Shown: one piece after another, positions 44,867 through 55,671 of the stretch | How positions within the stretch are numbered: the stretch's first letter is position 1 | Layout of the letters: the number at the start of each line of letters is the position of its first letter | Assembly: GCA_033558025.1 (NCBI GenBank) | Contig: JAUCEF010000011.1 | Coordinates: forward strand, 682,001 to 746,000 | Source of the DNA: Phytophthora sp. 'mugwort' | Taxonomy: Eukaryota; Oomycota; Peronosporomycetes; Peronosporales; Peronosporaceae | DNA length: 64,000 nt | Direction: 5' to 3' | Translations under genes and position numbers: made by a program | The notes under the pieces: model-generated | Told to the model about the DNA's origin: nothing | Databases searched by the model: none | The model's input: the letters and a program-made list of their open reading frames with translations, nothing else

Positions 44867-45445
44867 CATGTCGCCTGCTTCTCCATCACCACCACGATGC
44901 CCAGCTTCACGCCAGCGCTCCAAGGACATTAAGCCCGTCCGCGCACTGTACAAGAGCGGCGAGACCCACAACCAGAAGCCCAGCTATTCAGCTACGTGGG
45001 GAACGTGAGCTTCGCGCCGGATCCGTCGCACCTCATGTTCCAGCTTCAGCGGCAGAGCGACCACAAGAGCTTCTTTCGCCCGAGCTCTGAAAAGTTGGAC
45101 CGCGTGTGCTACCGCCTACAGTTGCTGGCGTCCGATGTGGCCGCCGTGAGTGGGTCCAAGACGCACAGGCAGCAGCACTGCGCCCACGGTCCCCGTCAGG
45201 TAACTGGACGCGGAAGGCCAGGATATCAACGCCAAGACGGCGACGGTGGGCGACGCATTGATGCGCTGCACAACCAGCCCATTGTCAGGCGGCTGGTAGT
45301 GCTGGAGGCTGCGATGACTGCCATCGCGGTGGATGCCTTGACTACAGGCACTTCGCGTTGTGAGCTACAATTTCCTGTATGCTTTCTACGCGACGACGGA
45401 GCATGCCAAGAAGAAGGTGTACATAGATCTGCAAACGATTGATAT
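44867..45445 (+). pseudogene. unrecognised decayed gene
   Basis: A protein-like frame starts near ATG 44869 (ASRQRSKDIKPVRALYKSG). It shifts frame at about 44990 into VGNVSFAPDPSHLMFQLQ, DHKSFFRPSSEKLDRVCYRL and LLASDVAAVSGS. Another piece, readable after stops, is VVSYNFLYAFYATTEH (about 45357-45405), followed by KKKVYIDLQTIDI. No family recognised. Confidence 0.35.
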
Positions 45446-45485
45446 TATATTGATTTTTATGAGCGTATTGCGTTGATAAAGGCAA

Positions 45486-47400
45486 CTAACCATTGCTCTG
45501 TCTATTCATTTCTCGCTGTAGCTTCAGTAGTTGTCGTCGCTTGCACGTACGTATGCTGTGGCCTCTTTCACTACAACGTCCGCACACAATTGGAGACTCC
45601 TTTGGTATAACTTCAACCCGACTGCGCACACGTTTTGGTTTCTTGGGGCGACCTGCACGGCGATAACTATCAGGAGGTTCGGTGGTATCGTCGGCGATGG
45701 ACGTTTCGATGTCAATCGGGTTCAAGCTCGTTGCGAATATCGATTGAAGGATAGCCTTAGCATAGTAAGGTGCCACTGACGTATATACTGACATGTGCTG
45801 CTTCTGCAGTGCATCACAGGCGTGTACGCAAGGGTACTGATATTCAACCTAGAGTCCGCACGAGAAAGTGTTCGAGTCGAGGTGACGATGCTGTAGGGAT
45901 TGTTCTTTCTCTCTACGGCGAACCTACTGTCTGCCTGTGGCATTACATAGCCAGTACATCCTGCCTTTTTGTTGATATTGATCTTGATCATCACCGATGA
46001 TATAGATATGCATTGCGTTGTATCGTCCGTACTTCTCCTTCAGTTCGAAAGATGTTTCATCATCATCTGTACAATACCTGCAACGACCTTAAGGTGTGAC
46101 CCCCCCTCCCCGTGCCTAAACTCCCCAATTCTGCTATTGACGGACCCAGCTGAGTTCGGCGTGACAATTCCGTATCGAGGGACTGAAAAATAAGATCCAA
46201 AGCGATTTATCGATGCAGTTCAAGTACTCAAGAGCATCTTTGCTTGTTGATCCGATCTCCTCAAAATTCGTCAACTTCGCGTTTGTAAGTTCTCTAGCAA
46301 GAGCATGAATCAAATAACTAAATCGAATTCTACACTTGTCAATCACATTCCGCTTTATATGTTCTGCATAGACTGAATGGGGCACTGTCGGAATAACGCT
46401 ACGCGCCGATGGCGTAATTTTATTTGTCGCGATAACTCACGAAAAACAAATCTGATAATTTTGATATACAGGGAAGCGCCTCAGAGATATGTGTTAGGAA
46501 TCAAATCCAATCATCTCCATTCTCGGCAGCATTCAAGATGGTGAATCCGATAACCAGAATATCGTGTGCCCCGGTCATTGTGGAGGCCACGTACAATGTA
46601 CCATGGTCCGCTCCGCGAAGATGACATGCATCCACTGCAATGATAGGCATGCAATACCCGAGTAATTTTTCAAACGTTCCAAAAACAAGACTCAACCTCT
46701 TGAACTTGTTGCCTTCAGTTCGTTCAAAATTTGAAAGAGTTCGAGGATTGTTTGCCACGAACACACTCAAATATCCATGTAAGTACTGGTAGCTGTGCCC
46801 GAGGCTCAACATTGAACCTTCTCGTACACATTTCAGCGCTCACCATGCGGCGTGGTAAGATATAGAGAGAGCCGTAATTGCTTCGAGCCCAATTGACTAC
46901 AAGCTTGGGACTAGACCCTCGCTTGGACAAGCTAAGCAATCGCGAGCAACTTCAATTAAAAACTGTTGACTAACTTGAGAGGGCTGTCGCTGTCGCGAAT
47001 CTGTGTGAGCAACGTGAGTAGCTGTGTGAGATTTTTCAAGAAACCTTATCCGGGCGAAGTTAGTCTATGAAGAAAATGAAGCACGGAGCTCGAAAGTGCA
47101 CTCGACATGCGAGGCGCAAACAATTTTTACATAGTCGCGTCGATTGTTCGGCTTGTTGTGTGCGAAATCATGGTAGACACAGTATCGTGCTACATATTTC
47201 TTCAGTGCCTTGATGCTTGAGAACTCCATACTTGCCGCCAGCTCTACATCTTGATCGGCATGCTCCATAGCGATGCGTCGTGCAGGTTACAGTGATCAAC
47301 CCCACAGCGTATCTCGAGAAATGTCTACAATATTCCTGTTTCGAGGCGGTTTCTGAATTTGGAAATGACCGAACTGTAAATTCCCACTCAACAACCTGAC
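45486..47400 (-). mobile_element. MULE (Mutator-like) transposase remnant
   Basis: On the minus strand, from upstream to downstream: an N-terminal DNA-binding-type piece (47268-47065; FSSIKALKKYVARYCVYHDF, then VKIVCASHVECTFEL); the MULE catalytic region (46812-46501; PIIAVDACHLRGADHGTLY with the Asp, then STMTGAHDILVIGFTI); a helical region (46385-46134; KRNVIDKCRIRF, DALEYLNCIDKSLW); and a C-terminal zinc knuckle piece (45794-45486; AGRPKKPKRVRSR, CGRCSERGHSIRTC). Frame breaks separate every piece. Terminal inverted repeats were not found. Confidence 0.8.
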
Positions 47401-47690
47401 TGAATTGCATTATCCCCTTATTGTTATTTCATCTTCTAATATAGTGCCGACGATAAATATAACCCACTTAAACTTTTATCGTTGTGTTTACCAATAGTTA
47501 GTTTCGGGAATGGGTTTTGTCTCAATCTGAAAGGTGGAATAAATACGATTCTGAAGGTGGTTTTCGTTTTTCATTCCGAAGTTGAGACTAGACACAATGA
47601 CAATAAAATAGTTTTATGTATGTGACGATGACTATAAGCCGACGATACTTCTTGCGTGAAAACTGTGGACTTTGACACGGCACAACGCAG

Positions 47691-48676
47691 CTAGTACTTT
47701 GTCTTTGCCCCGTTGAGTCGAGTGACATCCATACAACGCTTTTGCATTGATTTGAGCAGCTTGTCGATGTAGTCAGGGCCGATTTCCAACCAAACTCGGA
47801 GTATCGTCGCAATTAAGTCATCTTTCGTAGCAAATTGTCGTCCGGCGTCTCGCGTACACAGCCTTTGCAAATACACCCCACATGTTCTCTATCGGGTTTA
47901 GATCCGGAAACTTGGCTGCCATTCCATCAATTTGATGTTCTGTTCCTCCAGAAACATCTTCGTTTCACGCGACGTGTGTATCAATGCACCGTCTTGCTGA
48001 AAAATACACTCAAGACCGGAGGGTAGGTCGATAAATGGCAGTAAATACTCCGATAAAGTGTAAATATACTTACCACTGTCTTGATTTCCTTCCAATATGG
48101 CCAGTTTGTCTTCCCACTCGCGCTAAACGCTCCCCACACCATGACACTGCCAGCTTGGCGGGTCGAATATATTTGCTTTTCCTTGCACAGATCGTGCCTG
48201 TAATAATGTAGGCCATCTGGCCCGTCGAGGTTAAACTTCTTCTCGTCGGAAAACACGCAATGTTTCCACTTTTCCTCGTCCCACGTGATTTTGTCCATCG
48301 CCCATTTAACTCATTTTGTCTTGTGCTCTTAGTGAGAACCGGACAGCCCCTCGTAACTTAAGATCTGGATGTGCTCTGAGTAGGTCACGTGCTCTAGTAG
48401 CCTTGATTGGTAGCTCTAACTGGTTCACGAGCTCGGCAGAGCTCAGCTTTCCTTTAGATGCCTCGCGGAAAAATCTGCGGCTTTCTTGTGCGGTCATCTT
48501 TGGCGGCCTTCCAGACCGTTTGGTGGTACTGTATGCTTCGGGATCACTCAAGAAATTGCTGACAACACGTCGTGATCGATTTATACGCTTCCGTATCTCT
48601 GTATGGTCATACCAGTGTCCGTAAAGGCCAATATCTTTCCTCGTTCTTCCACTGACAGTGTTGTCCCTCGTGGCAT
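47691..48676 (-). pseudogene. Tc1/mariner transposase, second family, frameshifted
   Basis: From ATG 48676 (MPRGTTLSVEERGKILAFTD) the frame shifts into HTEIRKRINRSRRVVSNFL and RSGRPPKMTAQESRRFFREA (helix-turn-helix part), then FSDEKKFNLDGPDG (first Asp), SVMVWGAFSASGKT, CIFQQDGALIHTS (second Asp) and, after a further shift, DLNPIENMWG with the Glu, closing with KSMQKRCMDV. The three catalytic residues are still readable but in different frames. It differs in sequence from the 4-5 kb element. No terminal inverted repeats were identified, so the element may be truncated. Confidence 0.85.
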
Positions 48677-48937
48677 GCTTTTGTGACAGGAATTCGCTTG
48701 TGTTTGCGATACTCCTCGACGGACGAAGCTTGTACTGATAAAAAAAAAAATAATACAAGCCAATGCGTAGAAAGCGTATACAACGCCGTGAAGTAAGTAA
48801 ATAACGTCTAGGGGCTATACATGTACGTTATAATGGAATACATAATACGTATGTATGTGCAGATATGATAAAAAAAAAAATGGAGAGGTTTTATTGAAGG
48901 GAACCCCTATTGGCGAAAATCCCACAACGGCTTCAAG

Positions 48938-50260
48938 ATGGCATCGTTGCTGAGGCTGCTGCTCTTTTGCACGTTCCTAGAGAACCGCCTGCATACGTCG
49001 AATCTGGTGCTGCTGCGTCGTATGCTCGCTGACTTCGACGCTGGCAATGATCACACGCTGCTGAACTTCATGCGGTTGGGCGCGAGCGTCGTGACGGTGA
49101 TGCCCGTGGAGAGGAAGAGTTTTCGACACCTGAAGGAGGCAGCACGGCTGTTAGCTGAGCAGGTGAATACTACAGGGTCTCAGCAGGCAACCCCCTGTGT
49201 CTTCCGCTATCTGTCCGCGCGTGTGGCCACCAAGAACATCCTGTGGCTACGTGACATGTTTCAGGAGTTCTGCGATGGAGAGGATGCGGTGCTGCGGGAG
49301 TTTGTGCGGCGCGGCAACGAAGCGATCAGTGTCGTCCCCGTGGACATTCAGGCCCTGTGTACAGCCCCATTGCCGCCGCCACCGTTATTAGACGGTACGC
49401 CGGTAAGGACTGTTGCGATGACGGAGGCATCTAATACGAAGACGTCAGAGGTGACGCCATCGCCGACACGATCTACCCGGAGAAAACGATCGAGGGTACT
49501 GGAACCGGGGCAGCAGACTCAAGGGGACGGTCTGAAGGCAGGTGCTGAAAGTCGAGCCAGAAAACATATTCGAAGATCGTCAATGACTGTATCGGAGAGC
49601 GAAGCTGTTTCTGCTGCTCCCATCGAACTGGATATCGCACCTCCTTCCGCAGATGATATGCGCAGGAGTATTCTGAACGCACTCGAGGGTTTGGAAGCGA
49701 AGGAGCCGTGGAAGGAGGTATTTAAGCTCGAAAAACTTTTGATGCCGTTTTCTCGAGTCAGATATCCGACATTAGCTGCGGCACTGCGAGAGTTTTGGCA
49801 CAATCATGCTCGAGCGGTTTGGGAGCGTAAATTTTGGGCGCCGCTATCTCGTCCGTGCACTATGAAGCTTCACAACCAGCGAAGACGTCGGCAATGCAAG
49901 GCGCTGTGTTTTTTCGAGAAGAAAGTGATCGTGCCTTTGCACAATGAGCTTGGAGCGACCTTCTTCGCTGAGATGGATCAGTGTGCGACACCTCCGAGTG
50001 GTTGGTTTTATTCCGGCCAAGCTGTGGATTTGTTGACATTGGCGCAGCGATATGGTTTGTCCATGTGTCTGCAATATATGGAGTCGGAGGCATTCAAGAG
50101 GTTTCCAGTGATTTTCGGTCAAAGTCGCAACTATTATTCCCGGGTAAATGGCAAGAGTCGCAGCATGTGGTCATCGTCTGCGGCACTACGGCCGATATTG
50201 AGTGAGATCGTTGCTTTGAAGGCCAGGGCAACAGATATCAGCCCATCTATCGAACTCTGA
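48938..50260 (+). CDS. unrecognised protein, 440 aa; paralogue of the gene at 52.3-53.6 kb
   Basis: Single exon from ATG 48938. The N-terminal block (about residues 1-150) is helical with FLENRLHTSNLVLLRRML, CVFRYLSARVATKNILWLRD and EAISVVPVDIQAL. The middle (about 150-235) is low-complexity, Ser/Thr/Arg-rich and basic. The C-terminal block (about 240-440) contains NALEGLEAKEPWKEVF, AALREFWHNHARAVWERKFW and KSRSMWSSS. All blocks recur in the minus-strand gene at 52325-53575 at roughly half identity. No domain is recognised and no signal peptide is obvious. It faces PIG-A from upstream. Confidence 0.8.
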   Translation: MASLLRLLLFCTFLENRLHTSNLVLLRRMLADFDAGNDHTLLNFMRLGASVVTVMPVERKSFRHLKEAARLLAEQVNTTGSQQATPCVFRYLSARVATKNILWLRDMFQEFCDGEDAVLREFVRRGNEAISVVPVDIQALCTAPLPPPPLLDGTPVRTVAMTEASNTKTSEVTPSPTRSTRRKRSRVLEPGQQTQGDGLKAGAESRARKHIRRSSMTVSESEAVSAAPIELDIAPPSADDMRRSILNALEGLEAKEPWKEVFKLEKLLMPFSRVRYPTLAAALREFWHNHARAVWERKFWAPLSRPCTMKLHNQRRRRQCKALCFFEKKVIVPLHNELGATFFAEMDQCATPPSGWFYSGQAVDLLTLAQRYGLSMCLQYMESEAFKRFPVIFGQSRNYYSRVNGKSRSMWSSSAALRPILSEIVALKARATDISPSIEL

Positions 50261-50841
50261 GGTGCAGGGAGACCTCTAAAGGTGGACATTTGTGTGGGTC
50301 TAGCGGCAATAATGGTCAACTACTCAATGAATAGTCTTACTATCGACATGTCTGGGAATGCGAGTCAAAAGGAAGCAACAAGTGCAAAAAAACTTCTGGA
50401 GACTTGTACATAACGAGTTGCTATTAAAGTTTTTTGAAAACAACAATATTCCAAATATCTGGAAACGATGACGTACTCTTCACCGTGGCGATATCAGGTA
50501 TATGCGAGTGAATTAAGCAAAGAACTTAAAGGCGGCACCATTTACAGGTGTAAGGAACAATTAGGAAACAAAAACCCTTGATTTGGCACGATTAAGGCAT
50601 TGCTTCCTTCACATGTCAACTCGAGCACATTGATCGTATGGGCCATAAGCTAAACCAACACTGCCGGAGTCATCGGGATCCCGAATACGCAATTCTTGAG
50701 GTGGATGAAGCTGGGCAGCTTACAAAACCCAAGTTCGAGGTAAACCGTTTCCATATGGGTACATTTGATGTATCATGCCCAACTGGTGTTTTTGTTTCCT
50801 CCCATACGGAGCTCAAATCACGTTTAGCTCCCTCATTCAAC
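50261..50841. other. intergenic / PIG-A leader
   Basis: No separate gene. The PIG-A frame stays open upstream to 50638 but the extra residues do not match the family; this is probably leader sequence. Confidence 0.5.
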
Positions 50842-52224
50842 ATGTCGTCGCAGTCCTCAGACCGGCGCCTGTGCGTCGCCATGTGCTGCGACTTCTTCTT
50901 TCCTCGACTGGGCGGCGTGGAGATGCATATGTGGTCTTTATCTCAGTGCCTGCTGCGTCGCGGTCACAAGGTCATCGTGCTCACGCATGCCGTCCCGGGT
51001 CCCGCCACGTCGCAGACGCCCAGGCGCCGCACCGGCGTGCGCTACATGACGCACGGGCTCAAAGTCTACTACCTGCCGGTGGCCCCCATCGTGGACAACG
51101 TCACGTACCCGACGTTCGTTAACCACCTGGCGCTGTTCCGCGCCATCTGCGTCCGCGAGCGCGTGCAGATCGTGCACGGCCACCAGGCCACGTCCACCTT
51201 CATGCACGAATGCTTGTTGCAGGCCAAAGCGCTGGGGCTGGGCATTAAAACAGTGTACACAGACCACTCGCTCTTCGGCTTTGCGGACGCTGCCAGCGTC
51301 CACCTGAACAAAGTCATGAAGTTCTCCATGTCCACGGTGGACGCCGCCATTGGCGTCTCCCACACGTGCCGAGAGAACTTGGTGCTGCGCGCCTCGCTGC
51401 GGCCGGACAAAGTGGCGACAGTCCCCAATGCTGTGGACACCACCAAGTTCACACCGCCAGTGACTGCAGCGCTGAAGTCAGTCGACCCTATTACGGTCGT
51501 CATCATCTCCAGGTTGGTGTATCGGAAAGGCATTGATCTTGTGGCACGGGCGATCCCGCTCGTATGTGCGCAGGACCCGAGAGTCCGATTCTTGATTGGA
51601 GGAGATGGAGCCAAGAGACTCCTGCTAGAAGAGATGAGGGAGAAGTTCAGACTACACGATCGAGTGACGTTGTATGGGGCTGTGCCACATGCTCAAGTGC
51701 GTGATGTGTTGTGTCAGGGCCATATTTTTCTGAATAGCTCGCTGACTGAGAGTTTCTGTATCGCGATCCTGGAAGCTGCGGCGTGTGGCCTTTTCGTGGT
51801 GAGTACAAAGGTCGGTGGAGTTCCCGAAGTGCTGCCACCGGATATGGTGCAGTTTGCTGCGGATATCACGCCGGAGGCGTTGGCGGAGGCCGTTTTGGCT
51901 GCTGTCCCGCGACTTGCAGTGGTCAATCGACAGAAATTTCATGATCGGGTTGGGGAAATGTACAACTGGGACGCTGTCGCCGTGAGAACGGAGAAAGTTT
52001 ACGACAAAGTATGTGCCTTGCCGGACAGCTCGCTGCTCCATCGTCTGCAGCTCTATCACGGAATCGGTCCCGTAGCGGGGATGTTGGCTTGTGTTATCGC
52101 TGCTGTGTTGCATTTGTATGTGGTCTTTTTGGAGTGGTGGCAACCTGTTGCTGACATTGAGCTCGCGCTGGACTGGACCTCAGTATCTCAGCAAAACGCT
52201 GCAAATAAGCGGAAGGCTGACTAA
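50842..52224 (+). CDS. PIGA: PIG-A, catalytic subunit of GPI-GlcNAc transferase, 460 aa
   Basis: The start at 50842 gives the standard N-terminus leading into CVAMCCDFFFPRLGGVEMHM. Typical blocks follow: IVHGHQATSTFMHE, VYTDHSLFGFADAAS, VSHTCRENLVLRA, VPNAVDTTKF, VVIISRLVYRKGIDLV, FLIGGDGAKR and the sugar-nucleotide EX7E region LTESFCIAILEAAACG. A hydrophobic segment near residues 400-425 (GPVAGMLACVIAAVLHLYVV) is the ER membrane anchor. The enzyme (GT4 fold) transfers GlcNAc from UDP-GlcNAc to phosphatidylinositol on the cytosolic face of the ER, the first step of GPI synthesis. Single exon, full length. An open extension upstream to 50638 is rejected as start. Confidence 0.96.
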   Translation: MSSQSSDRRLCVAMCCDFFFPRLGGVEMHMWSLSQCLLRRGHKVIVLTHAVPGPATSQTPRRRTGVRYMTHGLKVYYLPVAPIVDNVTYPTFVNHLALFRAICVRERVQIVHGHQATSTFMHECLLQAKALGLGIKTVYTDHSLFGFADAASVHLNKVMKFSMSTVDAAIGVSHTCRENLVLRASLRPDKVATVPNAVDTTKFTPPVTAALKSVDPITVVIISRLVYRKGIDLVARAIPLVCAQDPRVRFLIGGDGAKRLLLEEMREKFRLHDRVTLYGAVPHAQVRDVLCQGHIFLNSSLTESFCIAILEAAACGLFVVSTKVGGVPEVLPPDMVQFAADITPEALAEAVLAAVPRLAVVNRQKFHDRVGEMYNWDAVAVRTEKVYDKVCALPDSSLLHRLQLYHGIGPVAGMLACVIAAVLHLYVVFLEWWQPVADIELALDWTSVSQQNAANKRKAD

Positions 52225-52324
52225 GTGGATGTAAACGATGCGTCTTAGCTGCTACTAGACGCTCTCAATGAATTGTGCTCCCGATTGAGACGCGTTTGGC
52301 GTGCTACTGTCTTCGTTGGAGCTC

Positions 52325-53575
52325 TCACTTTTTCTTCTTGTTTTCCACGCGCGCGTTAGCATCTTTGATAGCGCAAATTTCGCGCAAAATCCAACTCATC
52401 ATGCTGGTGGCAGCCCACATGCTCTTGCTTTTGCAAATGTTCGGCTTGATGGGGTGAATGTCGTGAGCAGGCACAGCCGGGAATCGCTTACGTGCTTGGG
52501 TTTCCATGTAGTCGATGCATGCAGCCAATCCTAGGTGCTGAGCAATGGAAACGAGGTCCTCCGTTGGTTCACAGTACCACCAGCCTTTATGACGTCTCGT
52601 GCGCTGATCCATACGAACGAAGAAACTGGCGCCAAGCTCTTCATACACCTGAGTCATGAACGTCGTGAACGACTCGCGTGCTTTTGCCTGACGAGCTTTC
52701 CTCGAGGAGTGATGGCGTCGGGCAGGCAACTTCGACAATGGGCCCCAGAAGCGCCGCTCCCATACTGCACGGCCATTTTCCGCCCAGAACGTCTTCAACG
52801 CAGCAGCCAGCTGGGGCCACTTGACTTCAGAAAATGGCAAGGGCAGTGTGTCGGGGTTAAAGACCTGTTTCCAAGGCTCTTGCTCCTCAAGCCGACCGAG
52901 CGCTTCCATGATACAGGCACGTAACTGCTTAGGCGTAGGAGGCCTCGACGCCATTAACGCTAGCTCAGCGAGAGTCGCAATTTCATCCTCGTCGTTGTCG
53001 CTGTCAGCGTCGTCATCGCCCTCTTTAAACTCACTGACGGAGTCCTGCAGTTGCTTATGCTCCAGTTTCCCTCCGCGCCCACCAAACGTCGACTCTGCCT
53101 GGAATTCCGACACCGAGGGAAGCTCTACAGACTGCAGTAGATTGGCTTGCAGTGCTTGAATGTCCACAGGAATCACACTGATGACCTCATTGCCTTGACG
53201 CACGAACTCGCACACTAGAGTGTCGCCGCCATTGCAGAACTCGTGAAACATGTCGCGCAGCCAGAATATGTTCCTGGTGACGACACGAGCCGACAAGTAC
53301 TGGAACACACAGAGCTGCGACTGTTGCTTCGAGTCCTCGACCATTTGCTGCTGTTGCGTGAGTAATCGAGCCGCTTCCTGTCTGTGACGTTGACGCGTTC
53401 TCTCCATGGGCGCGATAGCTACGACACTCGCCCCAAGACGTATGAAACCTTCCAGCGTGCGCTCGCTGCCGATGAAGAAATCGCTTAGCATGCGACGGAA
53501 CAATACGAGGTTCGACGTGTGCACTCGGTGCTCGAGGAAGTCGCAGAAGAGCAGAAGCGTCAACAGCGACGGCAT
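52325..53575 (-). CDS. unrecognised protein, 416 aa; paralogue of the gene at 48.9-50.3 kb
   Basis: Single exon from ATG 53575. The N-terminal block (FLEHRVHTSNLVLFRRML, CVFQYLSARVVTRNIFWLRD, ISVIPVDIQALQ) and C-terminal block (MEALGRLEEQEPWKQVF, ALKTFWAENGRAVWERRFW, KSKSMWAAT) align collinearly with the plus-strand gene upstream of PIG-A. The middle differs: here it is acidic (DDDADSDNDEDEIAT), there it is basic. The C-terminus ends in a Lys run. No known domain. Its stop is 100 bp from that of PIG-A, so the two are convergent. Confidence 0.8.
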   Translation of the reverse strand: MPSLLTLLLFCDFLEHRVHTSNLVLFRRMLSDFFIGSERTLEGFIRLGASVVAIAPMERTRQRHRQEAARLLTQQQQMVEDSKQQSQLCVFQYLSARVVTRNIFWLRDMFHEFCNGGDTLVCEFVRQGNEVISVIPVDIQALQANLLQSVELPSVSEFQAESTFGGRGGKLEHKQLQDSVSEFKEGDDDADSDNDEDEIATLAELALMASRPPTPKQLRACIMEALGRLEEQEPWKQVFNPDTLPLPFSEVKWPQLAAALKTFWAENGRAVWERRFWGPLSKLPARRHHSSRKARQAKARESFTTFMTQVYEELGASFFVRMDQRTRRHKGWWYCEPTEDLVSIAQHLGLAACIDYMETQARKRFPAVPAHDIHPIKPNICKSKSMWAATSMMSWILREICAIKDANARVENKKKK

Positions 53576-53864
53576 GCGGGATGAAGACGCGCTGGTTGAA
53601 AATCTTCCCGACTGGAAGCTGTAATCAGGGAAACCTTCGACAACTTCAACACGTTAAAATCCAGTCTGCAAGCAAACAAAACTACGTTTAAAACCTAACG
53701 TTTGTACGATAAAAAATTCAACAGAAATTATTCCAAGGAGTTGTTGATTACTGGGGGCGAATCGATTGTCGACAATTCCATCCAAAAACGATATATAGGA
53801 GGCTTTGCTGCCACTTTCGTCACTTACGTAAGCCTAAGAAAACCCTCGACAGCTACGGGCCGGC
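53576..53864. other. intergenic between unrecognised protein and elicitin, no feature
   Basis: AT-rich sequence upstream of one gene and downstream of the other. Nothing recognisable. Confidence 0.5.
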
Positions 53865-54495
53865 GCGACTTAGCAAGCCGTAGGAGTCTGGGCCACAGGC
53901 TCCGTCGAGTTCGTGGTCGTGGCGGCGGGGGCCTCAGTGGCAGTGCTCGAGGTCGTCGGGGGGGCCGTGGTCGACTCCGTGGTGGGAGCAGACGTCGTGG
54001 CGGCAGGGGCCTCGGTCGGCGCGGACGTGGCCACAGGGGCCTCCGTCGTCGTGGACGTCGACGAGAGCGAAGAGCACTTGGACGAGAAACCGCTGGTCAG
54101 GTCAACCACGTTCAACACGAGGCCGCTCGTGGGAACCGTCAGGTCGCAGTCAGGCGGGTTCAGGCCAGCCACCGACTTAATGAGCGACTTGCAGTTGTCC
54201 GAAGCGCACATCTTCACGTACTGGTTGTCGTCCGGCAGCGACGTCGAGTACAGCAGGCTAAAGCCCGAGTCGTCGGCGCAGCCCTGGAACGAGCTCAGGG
54301 TCAACACGCTGGCCAGCGTAGTGTATGCACTCGTCTGCTGCGTGGACGAGCACGTTTCGGCAGCGGCGGAGCCGACGAAGGCGGCAGCGGCAATGGCGAG
54401 GACGGTCTTGGCGTTCATGGTACCTGGTTGTTGGGTTTGGGGAGGCTAGCTGGCTGTGTGTCTGGAGCAGAGCAAGTTGGAGAATGAGGAGTTGC
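53865..54495 (-). repeat. left copy of a 631-bp inverted duplication
   Basis: Reverse complement of 55595-56225. Both reading directions translate identically across the block, and direct comparison of leader and CDS ends shows no difference. The block begins just upstream of the initiator-like element and ends 5 bp after the stop codon. Flanks on both sides are unrelated. The two copies are 1099 bp apart. Confidence 0.92.
53870..54418 (-). CDS. elicitin-like protein with Thr/Ser/Ala-rich tail, copy 1 (182 aa)
   Basis: The signal peptide is about residues 1-20 (MNAKTVLAIAAAAFVGSAAA). The elicitin domain (about 21-118) has six cysteines spaced as in the family (three disulfides) and a hydrophobic core that in elicitins binds sterols; the family is secreted or wall-associated and recognised by plants. 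The rest (about 119-182) is rich in Thr, Ser, Ala, Pro, probably O-glycosylated, ending in Cys, as in class III/elicitin-like proteins. No hydrophobic GPI tail is seen. Protein identical to the copy at 55672-56220, with which it is divergent. Since only about 77 bp of upstream sequence is shared, the two may be expressed differently. Confidence 0.93.
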   Translation of the reverse strand: MNAKTVLAIAAAAFVGSAAAETCSSTQQTSAYTTLASVLTLSSFQGCADDSGFSLLYSTSLPDDNQYVKMCASDNCKSLIKSVAGLNPPDCDLTVPTSGLVLNVVDLTSGFSSKCSSLSSTSTTTEAPVATSAPTEAPAATTSAPTTESTTAPPTTSSTATEAPAATTTNSTEPVAQTPTAC

Positions 54496-55594
54496 ATCGG
54501 CGGCGCCGGCGTGGCTGCGAACCGGCACGCAGCGGGCCGTGATGCTTGCTGTCCAAACAGTACCAGGAATGCATGTCCTGCTTGTCCAGTATTCGGATTG
54601 TAAACTCGCCAGCGGGTTCCTCCATCAGATTGTGTACATCATAACAATATAGCATCATATCCGGGGCGTTTAGTTCAGTCTGATACCTGGTTCAGACTCT
54701 GAACAAGTTGCTTGGTCTGGTTCTGGCTTCAGAACTTCTGAAGCGGGAGGTCTACTGGTGTTGCACACCTGTCTGAAGGTGGGACTAGTGGCCATTACAA
54801 ATGTGCGAGCGGATACACTGCCCAAAATGCGTCAGATACGCCTACCGAACCTACGTTAGTTTGGGATCTTCCTCGCACGCGATTGGTTAATCACTTCAAC
54901 ATGCTAATTTAGGCTAATGCGATGTTTCTCCTATTGAAACTGGGAGAAAGGCCGCGGATCCTAGCGTTAGTAATTGGACACGAGATCAGATCGCAGCCTG
55001 CGCTGCAGGCGACTCACAGACTGAACCATGCAAGCCAGACTCGCGGCATTCCGGTGTATCCTTAGTTTCCGTCGCGGTCTCCACTGCTTGAGGCTGCAGA
55101 AGCTAATACTGGACCGTACGTCAGTTGCGAGTTTTGCTAGGATACAGCCTGTACGTGGATACATGTACATGTATCATACTTGATGTATGGTTGCCGAAAC
55201 TGCTTGGGACATGTGCTTGAAGGGATCCTAGTCAACGACGTTAGCAACCGAGACGCTACGCTGCTTTTGCTTGTGACTGGCGTCGCGCTTTGCACGATGT
55301 TTATATCGCGGGCGTTCTTCCGCTATCCTCTATAAAAATTCGCAGGTGCAGCGATAGCTCACGATGCTCAATGCCTTACCAACTATCCCGACAATGACAG
55401 ATCCAAGTATGCCGTTGCCCGATGGATATCGAGGAAAGCAGGTCACCGAGACCAGAATCTGCTCGGCTTCATGCCAGAGCTTTGAGCGTCGGGTCCAGCA
55501 GCTGAAAAACGATTTGTATCACGATGATGGCTTCGAGTTCGGATCCCAGCATATCTTAAGCGTCCGCCGCCGTTCGAACACCAACCGGGCTCCG
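54496..55594. promoter_or_regulatory. 1.1-kb spacer between the two inverted elicitin copies
   Basis: Contains the upstream regions of both elicitin genes. No repeat pairs its two ends beyond the 631-bp arms. A short open frame at 55364-55675 (PLPDGYRGKQVTETR) overlaps the plus-copy leader and is not considered a gene. No transposon recognised. Confidence 0.5.
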
Positions 55595-55596
55595 GC

Positions 55597-55620
55597 AACT
55601 CCTCATTCTCCAACTTGCTC
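55597..55620 (+). promoter_or_regulatory. initiator-like core promoter of elicitin copy 2
   Basis: CTCCTCATTCTCCAACTTGC closely fits the Phytophthora initiator plus flanking promoter element (consensus around TCATTCCNCAWTTT). It sits about 70 bp upstream of the ATG and is included in the duplicated block, so copy 1 has the same element on the minus strand at about 54470-54493. Confidence 0.6.
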
Positions 55621-55671
55621 TGCTCCAGACACACAGCCAGCTAGCCTCCCCAAACCCAACAACCAGGTACC

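Noticed and set aside
50638..50841. N-terminal extension of PIG-A by 68 residues
   Set aside because: The added residues match nothing in the family, and the ATG at 50842 gives the usual N-terminus.
53913..54449. 178-aa open frame antisense to elicitin copy 1, and its twin at 55641-56177
   Set aside because: It is the mirror of a high-GC, Ala/Thr-rich CDS. Identity of the two copies only reflects the identical DNA block. Signal peptide and cysteine pattern support the elicitin strand.
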